This document shows, in pieces, positions 58,294-64,000 of a stretch of 64,000 bases of DNA. Below the pieces are notes generated by a model. It was not told the DNA's origin and did no database searches. It saw only the letters and a list, made by a program, of their open reading frames with translations. Origin of the DNA: Leptothermofonsia sp049200465. GTDB lineage: Bacteria; Cyanobacteriota; Cyanobacteriia; Leptolyngbyales; Leptolyngbyaceae. Made by a program: the position numbers and the translations under genes. Numbering within the stretch: position 1 is the stretch's first letter; the number at the start of each line of letters is the position of its first letter. Location of the stretch: the NCBI RefSeq assembly GCF_049200465.1, contig NZ_CP120836.1, forward strand, positions 3,782,001 to 3,846,000, written 5' to 3'.

Positions 58294-59598
58294 ATGCTTA
58301 TACAAAGGAATAATGCAATTGATATTTTAATTCTGTCGAATGCACCTGGAGAACTGGCGACCTGGGTGAAACCAGTTGTGCAGGTTCTGCGGCAAAAATT
58401 GGGAGACGATCGCGACCAGGTGCGGATCTCAGTTATCCTCTCACCCTGCGCCAATGCAAGCGGGCAGGAAGTCGCGATCGCCCGTCGCTTTCCAGAAGTC
58501 GATCGAGTGCAGGGAGCAAAGCATTTTTTCCAGTTTTTGCTGTGGGGAAAAACTGCTGAAAACTGGGATTGGCGACAGCGGGGGGTTGTCCTGTTTTTGG
58601 GAGGTGATCAGTTTTTCCCGGTTGTGATTGGCAAGCGATTGGGCTATCGCACAGTTGTCTATGCCGAGTGGGAAGCTCGCTGGCATGCCTGGATTGATCG
58701 CTTTGCCATCATGCACCCCAAAGTCGCAGCCCACGTCGCCCCCAAGCATGCAGACAAATTCACGGTTGTAGGAGATTTGATGGCAGAGGTGGGGGCGGAA
58801 GAAGCCAGGACAACCGGAGAAACTGAATCGTCCAAATCTGCAACCGATTCTCCTTTAATTGGGCTGCTGCCAGGCTCAAAACCAATGAAGCTGGCGCTGG
58901 GATTACCATTGACGCTGGCGATCGCCGAAAGAGTGGCCCAAATTTACCCCAATATTCGCTTTGTGATGCCCGTTGCCCCCACCCTTGATTTACAAACTCT
59001 GGCAAAGTATGGAAGCCCCCTCCAAAACCCAATCATTCAGCGATTTGGTTGGGCAGAAGCCAGCCTAGCCGAATCTGCTGCGGCTGAATCAGGAACACCT
59101 ATCCTGAAGACAGGCTCTGGCTTACAAGTTGAGCTGTGGACTCCCTTTCCTGCCTACGAAATGCTGTCCCAATGCACACTCTGCATCACAACCGTTGGGG
59201 CAAACACTGCTGAACTGGGAGCCCTGGCAGTGCCCATGATTGTTTTATTGCCTACTCAGCAGATGGATGTCATGCGGGCGTGGGATGGTTTACCCGGACT
59301 GCTGGCAAACCTGCCAGGGGTAGGTTCCGCCTTTGCAACAGTCATCAACTGGTGGGCACTGCGTCGTCTGGGGTTGCTGGCATGGCCTAACATTTGGGCA
59401 AGGGCAGAAATCGTACCCGAATTGGTTGGCAAGCTACAGCCAGAGGATGTAGCAGCAATGGTGCTTGATTTTCTGAAGCACCCAGAAAAGCTGAATCAGA
59501 TGCAAGCAAACCTCCGACAGGTGCGAGGTCAAACGGGAGCCGCTGAGAAACTAGTGCAGCTAGTCTGCCAGGAGATCGAAAAAGGGGGCAGAGGGTAG
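58294..59598 (+). CDS. LpxB-related glycosyltransferase-like protein
   Basis: The N-terminus IDILILSNAPGELATWVKPV and later FLGGDQFFPVVIGKRLGYR, VGDLMAEVG, LIGLLPGSKPMKLALGLPLT and the C-terminal TTVGANTAELGALAVPMIVL LPTQQMD follow the pattern of lipid-A-disaccharide synthase (GT-B fold). This cyanobacterial paralogue group is distinct from the true LpxB, so the acceptor is unknown. It could act on an envelope glycolipid. The frame opens at 58252; ATG 58294 is preferred because the domain begins there. Confidence 0.82.
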   Translation: MLIQRNNAIDILILSNAPGELATWVKPVVQVLRQKLGDDRDQVRISVILSPCANASGQEVAIARRFPEVDRVQGAKHFFQFLLWGKTAENWDWRQRGVVLFLGGDQFFPVVIGKRLGYRTVVYAEWEARWHAWIDRFAIMHPKVAAHVAPKHADKFTVVGDLMAEVGAEEARTTGETESSKSATDSPLIGLLPGSKPMKLALGLPLTLAIAERVAQIYPNIRFVMPVAPTLDLQTLAKYGSPLQNPIIQRFGWAEASLAESAAAESGTPILKTGSGLQVELWTPFPAYEMLSQCTLCITTVGANTAELGALAVPMIVLLPTQQMDVMRAWDGLPGLLANLPGVGSAFATVINWWALRRLGLLAWPNIWARAEIVPELVGKLQPEDVAAMVLDFLKHPEKLNQMQANLRQVRGQTGAAEKLVQLVCQEIEKGGRG

Positions 59599-59600
59599 CG

Positions 59601-61523
59601 CTAAAAAATTTCCAGGGAGAGGACATAGTCTCCCGTTTGAGGAGCAGAAACTTCGATGACATAATCTCCATTGGTTGGGAGTCGTCCCTGCCATCCTTTG
59701 GATTGGGGTGTGCTGCCGCCAATCCGCTGACCGTTGGGGGCGATCGCACTGAGATTGATAGTCCCCTGCAAAACCTTAAGCGCAAGGATCTGCCCCTGTT
59801 TTGCCCTCAGTAAATAGCGGCGGATCTGTTTGGGTGAGATGCTCCCGGTCACCGTTGTACCTGAAGCACCGCGGGCAAAGGAAACTCGCTGCGTTTGCTC
59901 CTGGGTTGGGCGGGAAAGGGGAGACATTACCACATCAAGCGTATAGGAACCGGAGCCTGTAACTTGAATCAGGTACTGGTCATCAACTGGTAGCAGACCA
60001 GTCCAGCTTTTTGTCCGATAAGATGCCTCATCAATCCCTTCCTGGTTAGAGCGCAAGAGATTCATCGTTACCCCGCTTCCTTCCAGGGTTGCTGTCATAA
60101 TTTGTCCCTGCGCTCCCTTCAAAACATAGGGTTGTGAGTCATTATTCTCCAGATTGCCCTGAAGCGTGGCCGTGATTTTACCCGGTGGAAACTGGATCGG
60201 CTGAGGAGACTTATTCCCTTGAAGCGAACGGTTACTATCGTCTGGGCTAGAGGATGGATTAGTTGGTGTTTTGAGCGCCGAGGCTCTGGAATTAATGCCC
60301 TGGAATTCAAGAATTCGGGACGCTTCCGACTCCGAAAGCTTTGCACCGGATACCCAGACTTTATTGGAGTCAGAGTTTCCCGTCCAGGCACGCCATAGAA
60401 CAGGAACCGCAATGCCCAACGCAATCAGAAAAGAGGCGGCAATTCCCACTTGAACTCCTGTCCCCATTCCCTTTCGCGATTGCTGGGGAGGTTTCTGCAG
60501 TTCAGCATTGGCTAAGGGAGAAGACACTCCAGAGGGTTGGGAAACCGTAGAGTAAGAAACGGCTGGCTTCAGAGATGGAGTCCCATCAGAGCGAGGTTGT
60601 GGGCGATTGGAAACTGTGGCAGGGGATGGTAGCAACGTACTTTCCTGGGAAGACTCCAATAAAGGCTGGAGTTCCGCCAGTACTTCCCGTGCGGATTGGT
60701 AGCGATCGCCCGGATACACCGACAGCATTTTCTGCAAAATTCTGCCCAGTTCTGCCTCAATAGTGGCATAGGGCTGCCAGCGCCAGGTCAGCGTTTGGCT
60801 GTCAAGCAAGGTTTGAGGTTCACGCCCTGTCAGAAGCGCCAGAGCCGTAGCTGCCAGGGCATAGAGATCGCTGTTGGGATAGACTTTACCCGTTTGCATC
60901 TGCTCAGGCGGAGCATAGCCAACCTTACCGACCCGCGTAGCTGCGGACATGAGGGGCCAATGGCTGGTTGCTTCCTTAACAGCCCCAAAATCAATCAGCA
61001 CAGGCAAACCCGATGTCGTTGAGAAGTCTGTAGGTGAAAGCTGGGTCGTTTCCTGCGTTTTTAGAATCAGGTTTTCAGGGCTGATATCTCGATGAACGAT
61101 ATCCCGATCATGGATATAAATTAGAACCGGCAACAGATGCTTGAGAAAGTGCAGCACCTCTGCTTCTGAAAAGGTCTTTCCCTGCTGTTTGCGATCGCTC
61201 AACAAGCGGCGGTAGGTCTGTCCTTCGATATAGTCCTGCACCAGAAACAGCCGCTGCTCATCTTCAAACGCTGCCCAAAATCGGGGAATTTGAGGATGCT
61301 GAATCTGATAGAGAATACTGGCTTCTCGCTGAAACAACACCTTTGATTTCTCAACCAGGGCACTATCCTGGTAAGGCACAACAAATTCTTTGATCACGCA
61401 AGGCTCATCGAACCGTTCACGATCAAGCGCCAGATAAGTTCGCCCAAAGCCACCCTGACCCAGAATCTGCTGGATCACGTACCGCTGTCTTAGAACCATC
61501 CCCTCCTGAATTGGGAGTACCAT
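59601..61523 (-). CDS. Serine/threonine protein kinase with C-terminal PPC-like domains
   Basis: Kinase domain at about residues 8-270: ATP loop LGQGGFGRTYLAL, catalytic loop HRDISPEN and DFGAVK, then PPEQMQTGKVYPNSDLYALA. A linker and one membrane helix (VQVGIAASFLIALGIAVPVL) follow. The outside part carries two beta-sandwich modules (LENNDSQPYVLKGAQGQIMT and ISPKQIRRYLLRAKQGQILA) of the bacterial pre-peptidase C-terminal type. It is thus a membrane receptor kinase of the cyanobacterial Pkn2 sort; the ligand is unknown. GTG 61568 is in frame; ATG 61523 fits the kinase start better. It converges on the LpxB-like gene two bases away. Confidence 0.92.
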   Translation of the reverse strand: MVLPIQEGMVLRQRYVIQQILGQGGFGRTYLALDRERFDEPCVIKEFVVPYQDSALVEKSKVLFQREASILYQIQHPQIPRFWAAFEDEQRLFLVQDYIEGQTYRRLLSDRKQQGKTFSEAEVLHFLKHLLPVLIYIHDRDIVHRDISPENLILKTQETTQLSPTDFSTTSGLPVLIDFGAVKEATSHWPLMSAATRVGKVGYAPPEQMQTGKVYPNSDLYALAATALALLTGREPQTLLDSQTLTWRWQPYATIEAELGRILQKMLSVYPGDRYQSAREVLAELQPLLESSQESTLLPSPATVSNRPQPRSDGTPSLKPAVSYSTVSQPSGVSSPLANAELQKPPQQSRKGMGTGVQVGIAASFLIALGIAVPVLWRAWTGNSDSNKVWVSGAKLSESEASRILEFQGINSRASALKTPTNPSSSPDDSNRSLQGNKSPQPIQFPPGKITATLQGNLENNDSQPYVLKGAQGQIMTATLEGSGVTMNLLRSNQEGIDEASYRTKSWTGLLPVDDQYLIQVTGSGSYTLDVVMSPLSRPTQEQTQRVSFARGASGTTVTGSISPKQIRRYLLRAKQGQILALKVLQGTINLSAIAPNGQRIGGSTPQSKGWQGRLPTNGDYVIEVSAPQTGDYVLSLEIF

Positions 61524-61706
61524 TTTGATTTTTGTAAAAAAGCGTACATATTGGGAGACAGATGTCACCCAGCATAGCGATTATTACCCACAAAAGCACC
61601 CTCCTTCCAAGGGGGGGATACCCCTCAGTGGCATCCTGAGACAAGAGATGTACTGACAGTCTTCTATCAAAGAACACCATCTGCTGGTGATACGTCGCTC
61701 ACTCTG

Positions 61707-62738
61707 TCAGCGAACAAACTGTGGCATCACCTCTGCGGCAGTAAATAGTCCGTACAGTCCCCGTTGGTGCAGCCCAATCCCCGTTTTAAGGTAGCCAAAG
61801 GCAGGACCACAAACATTAGCCGCCATGCTAGTTTCGTCACCCAGGGTAAACGTATGGGTAGAAATCTTCCCCTCAAAGGTCCGCCCTGTTACCTGAACAT
61901 TGGTGCTGAGCGGCTTTTTCGGATTACGGGTATCTACAATTCCGCCTACAGTAACGCGATCGCGGGAGCAAATGCCTAGCCGTTCCAGCATCACATCATC
62001 GGCGTGTTCCATATTTTCCAGCATAATCAAACCATTTGTTTGATCCAACAGGGCTTCCACCTCGGCATCCGTCATAGCTCGTGCCTGCTCTACCGTGTAA
62101 CCCGGCAAATGTGCAATGTCTTCTCGTACCGTTGCACGATACGCTTCCCAATTCGCAATTCCAACCCCAAAGGTGATTTTGACACTATGAATTTCAGCAT
62201 AGCTCTGGGCTGCCAATGCTGCCGCAGCAGTTAAGAGGCCAGGTGTTGCCCCACATCCCGTCATGTAAGTAATCCCAGCCGCTTGCAGCTCATCTGCCAT
62301 GGCAAGCAATTGCTCCACAGCACTGGTTCGTTTGATCGCATCCACCAAAACTCCCTGCCAGCCAGCCTGGATAAACTGCCGTGCAACAGACGCCATAAAG
62401 GTATTCGGCAGATTCGGGAGAGCCAGAAAATATCCATCCACCGGAGCGCGTCCAATCAATTCTTGAATACTGTTATTGCTGAGAACGCCACCAGGTTCGA
62501 GATAACCTAGTGAACCTTGCGAACGATAAACAGCAATACAGGAGTCCGGATCTAAACCCTGAGCATCGTAGGCATAGCCTTTTCGGTCTGCTGCGGCAAC
62601 CCAATGCATTTCTTGTTTGGGGGCTAACACTCTGGCAGCCGCCTGTCCAAGCCCTCCAAACCCCAAGACACCAACTCTCAAAGCGGCAGGCTGGGAAGAT
62701 GAAAGGTTGACCCGGCTGGTTGCATGCTCTCTATCCAT
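61707..62738 (-). CDS. Saccharopine-dehydrogenase-like NAD(P) oxidoreductase
   Basis: A Rossmann nucleotide-binding start (LRVGVLGFGGLGQAAARVLA) and the body APVDGYFLALPNLPNTFMAS, GVLVDAIKRTSAVEQLLAMA, TYMTGCGATPGLLTAAAALA and TNVQVTGRTFEGKISTHTFT identify a cyanobacterial group usually named saccharopine-dehydrogenase-like. The reaction is not established. The frame opens at 62783; ATG 62738 (MDREHATS) removes a repeat-adjacent leader. It is upstream of the kinase on the same strand, separated by about 185 bases. Confidence 0.82.
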   Translation of the reverse strand: MDREHATSRVNLSSSQPAALRVGVLGFGGLGQAAARVLAPKQEMHWVAAADRKGYAYDAQGLDPDSCIAVYRSQGSLGYLEPGGVLSNNSIQELIGRAPVDGYFLALPNLPNTFMASVARQFIQAGWQGVLVDAIKRTSAVEQLLAMADELQAAGITYMTGCGATPGLLTAAAALAAQSYAEIHSVKITFGVGIANWEAYRATVREDIAHLPGYTVEQARAMTDAEVEALLDQTNGLIMLENMEHADDVMLERLGICSRDRVTVGGIVDTRNPKKPLSTNVQVTGRTFEGKISTHTFTLGDETSMAANVCGPAFGYLKTGIGLHQRGLYGLFTAAEVMPQFVR

Positions 62739-62798
62739 CGCTTGATTCACTATGTGTAGGCTAAACAGACCTCCATTATCCAATCAATTTCCACCCAA

Positions 62799-62895
62799 TT
62801 AAGTAGGTAGTCATCATTAATTTGTAAAGGGGAGAGTGGGGGCTGCGCCCCCAGGCAGAGGGTTTCACCCCCTTCACCCCCAAAATTTTCCTTAA
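62799..62895. repeat. Family A element, copy 13 (alternative left end)
   Basis: AATTAAGTAGGTAGTCATCA TTAATTTGTAAAGGGGAGAG TGGGGGCTGCGCCCCCAGGC AGAGGGTTTCACCCCCTTCA CCCCC. The left end matches, inverted, the sequence that truncates the methyltransferase at 36461-36506. The GGGGGC-TGC-GCCCCC core hairpin is perfect. Confidence 0.8.
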
Positions 62896-62915
62896 TTTAA
62901 TTGTGCCTAGCAGCA

Positions 62916-63019
62916 ATTCTATTTGGATTGCGAAAGAGTCTTTCCCTGGTGGGAGGGCTTTCACAACTCCTCTTGTTCACAAACAATCTCTTGTTCACAA
63001 ACAATTTAGAACAGCTATA
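62916..63019. repeat. Family B element, copy 4
   Basis: ATTCTATTTGGATTGCGAAA GAGTCTTTCCCTGGTGGGAG GGCTTTCACAACTCCTCTTG TTCACAAACAAT, with TCTTGTTCACAAACAAT duplicated in tandem, ending TTTAGAACAGCTATAG. It is a divergent member joined directly to copy 5. Confidence 0.65.
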
Positions 63020-63114
63020 GCAGTTGTCCTCAATCAGTCGTGAGATTAAGAGGCTTTGTGAGAAAGGACTCCTGCGAAATCCTTTCTCACAATTCAAATA
63101 GGATCGCTATATAG
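63018..63114. repeat. Family B element, copy 5
   Basis: TAGCAGTTGTCCTCAATCAG TCGTGAGATTAAGAGGCTTT GTGAGAAAGGACTCCTGCGA AATCCTTTCTCACAATTCAA ATAGGATCGCTATATA. TGTGAGAAAGGA pairs with TCCTTTCTCACA (12 base pairs). The right terminus matches copy 1. Confidence 0.85.
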
Positions 63115-63493
63115 AAGCCAGAAGTCAGGAGCCGAAAGAAGTGGGTAGGTGAATGAGTAATAGTCAGGAAACCTCATCCTCAGGATTGAGGAAAGATTTG
63201 TAAACCAATCTTGTAAAGATTTGTAAAGCTAAAAACCTCGCCCATCTTTATCTTGACTGCTGTTCGAAGTTAGGCGAAACTGTCAGATAATTGAGTTGCT
63301 GCCCTACTGGGTTGACTCTTTTTGTAAAGAAATGACTCGTATTTATTCGAATGGTCACATTCGAATAACTGGGTCAGTGGTGAAGTGGAGTGACTCTCTG
63401 AAGCGACTTAACTTCGTGGCAATTGAGTTTCGCCGACTATTTCAGCTGATATGCCAGGTGGTTAGCTTCTATTCAATCTATTAAGTGGGAAGC

Positions 63494-63703
63494 ATGGAAA
63501 CACTGGAATTTGTTATCTATCCCGATGGTCGGGTACAGGAGAAGGTTACTGGAATCGTGGGTGCTTCTTGTGCGGAAGTTACTGCAGCGATCGAAGCCCA
63601 ATTAGGTCAGGTACTTAGTCAGGAAGCAACCTCTGAGTATTTTGCTCAAGAGGTACATCAGTCAGCAACTGCAACTGCGCAGGCTACTTTTAGCGAGTGG
63701 TAG
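63494..63703 (+). CDS. DUF2997 protein
   Basis: 69 residues from ATG 63494 (METLEFVIYPDGRVQEKVTG, GASCAEVTAAIEAQLGQVLS, TSEYFAQEV), a clear DUF2997 member with one conserved cysteine. GTG 63485 is an in-frame alternative. In cyanobacteria DUF2997 genes accompany ycf35 (DUF1257), and here ycf35 starts 48 bases downstream, so they are probably one transcript. Function unknown. Confidence 0.9.
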   Translation: METLEFVIYPDGRVQEKVTGIVGASCAEVTAAIEAQLGQVLSQEATSEYFAQEVHQSATATAQATFSEW

Positions 63704-63751
63704 TCTTTCAACCTTATCTTTCTTTTCCTTTACTTTTTGTTAAAAATTGCC

Positions 63752-64000
63752 ATGTCACACTTTAGCCAGATCAAAACTCAAATTCGTAATCTTTCTTCTC
63801 TCAAAGCAGCTCTTACCGATCTAGAGATTGACTGGAAAGAAGGCCCCTGCGATGTCCGCGGTTATCGGGGACAGAAAAAAACTGCTGAAGTCGCGATTGA
63901 GCAAGACAACGGCTATGACGTTGGCTTTGCCTGGAATGGTAGTGAGTATGAATTGGTGGCTGACCTCCAATTCTGGAATCAAAATTTGACGGTTGATCGC
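63752..64000 (+). CDS. ycf35: Ycf35 (DUF1257) protein, 5' part, runs off the window
   Basis: The frame from ATG 63752 is open to the window end (83 codons). MSHFSQIKTQIRNLSSLKAA, LTDLEIDWKEGP, VRGYRGQKKTAEVAIEQ and YDVGFAWNGSEYELVADLQF W are typical of Ycf35, a conserved protein of cyanobacteria and red-lineage plastids whose role is not established. It follows the DUF2997 gene in the usual order; a ferredoxin gene is often next, outside this window. Confidence 0.92.
   Translation, partial: MSHFSQIKTQIRNLSSLKAALTDLEIDWKEGPCDVRGYRGQKKTAEVAIEQDNGYDVGFAWNGSEYELVADLQFWNQNLTVDR

Larger units (their letters stand above)
62784..63493. other. Intergenic region with one A and two B elements
   Basis: Family A copy 13 (62799-62895), then two adjacent family B elements (62916-63114) and a GAAGCCAGAAGTCAGGAGCC unit. 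After these come short repeats of AAAGATTTGTAAA (63191-63228) and a pair of CTCGTATTTATTCGAATGGT / CACATTCGAATAACTGGGTC segments around an inverted repeat ATTCGAATggtcacATTCGAAT (63346-63367). The ATTCGAAT palindrome pair lies about 130 bases before the DUF2997 gene and could be an operator. Confidence 0.6.

Noticed and set aside
1..64000. tRNA, rRNA, CRISPR array or integrase-type mobile element
   Set aside because: No T-loop consensus in a plausible cloverleaf, no regularly spaced repeat-spacer array and no transposase or integrase frame was found by eye. Small structured RNAs could still be missed.

Overview
This is a 64 kb chromosomal window from a cyanobacterium, most likely a filamentous Leptolyngbya/Oscillatoria-type genome. 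The evidence is the very frequent HIP1 octamer GCGATCGC, the photosynthesis genes (ycf3, petG, a cytochrome cM-like gene, petJ, the start of ycf35), an SLH-porin, DUF3352, DUF4079 and DUF2997 proteins, and large GAF/PAS histidine kinases. No phage, plasmid, CRISPR, rRNA or tRNA gene was recognised.

Layout. 0-2 kb: a glycosyltransferase that runs in frame into an adhesin-type (TPS) domain at the window edge, then a decayed pseudogene. 2.3-4.3 kb: ycf3, gatC and a probably frameshifted zinc-ribbon/coiled-coil membrane protein. 4.4-9.7 kb: a phytochrome-like kinase with its response regulator, a secreted peptidoglycan-binding protein and a degenerate ADP-ribosylglycohydrolase-like protein. 9.8-14.4 kb: a 7TM-HD phosphodiesterase, then rpsB-tsf. 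15-27 kb: a site-2 protease, a HEAT-repeat protein, DUF3352, a GspE/PilB ATPase, a rhodanese, hrcA and a metallophosphoesterase. 26.8-30.6 kb: two frameshifted genes (XRE and DUF4079), upp, a ureidoglycolate-lyase-like gene, petG and a cytochrome c. 31-40.5 kb: a BMP-family binding protein, an FAD oxidoreductase, a porin, a truncated methyltransferase and a two-gene xanthine-dehydrogenase-like enzyme. 40.7-49.1 kb: a TM2 protein, a polytopic membrane protein, dapL, a peptide-type binding protein and a split membrane protein. 49.1-53.8 kb: a surface-glycan glycosyltransferase/methyltransferase pair, a zinc alcohol dehydrogenase, petJ and a His-rich secreted protein. 53.7-64 kb: a large sensor kinase, a GNAT protein, an LpxB-like glycosyltransferase, a Ser/Thr kinase, a saccharopine-dehydrogenase-like oxidoreductase, a DUF2997 protein and ycf35.

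The most distinctive structure lies between the genes. At least thirteen copies of a palindromic ~85-165 bp element (family A, ends TATAGC...GCTATA), five of a second palindrome (B), three of a third (C) and a two-copy inverted repeat (D) fill most intergenic gaps. Low-complexity purine/pyrimidine-strand repeats also sit in frame inside two large genes, and a family A end appears to have replaced the C-terminus of a methyltransferase. Short perfect tandem duplications of ~17-24 bp recur in gaps and once in a coding region.

A second theme is reading-frame breakage. About six otherwise well-conserved genes are each broken by what looks like a single-base indel, several in homopolymer runs. This could be uncorrected sequencing error or real decay, and only the reads can decide.

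Functionally the window mixes photosynthetic electron transport, translation, light/redox signalling and surface glycan synthesis. A loose purine/nucleobase theme runs from 27 to 40 kb (upp, ureidoglycolate-lyase-like, BMP binding protein, XDH-like hydroxylase).
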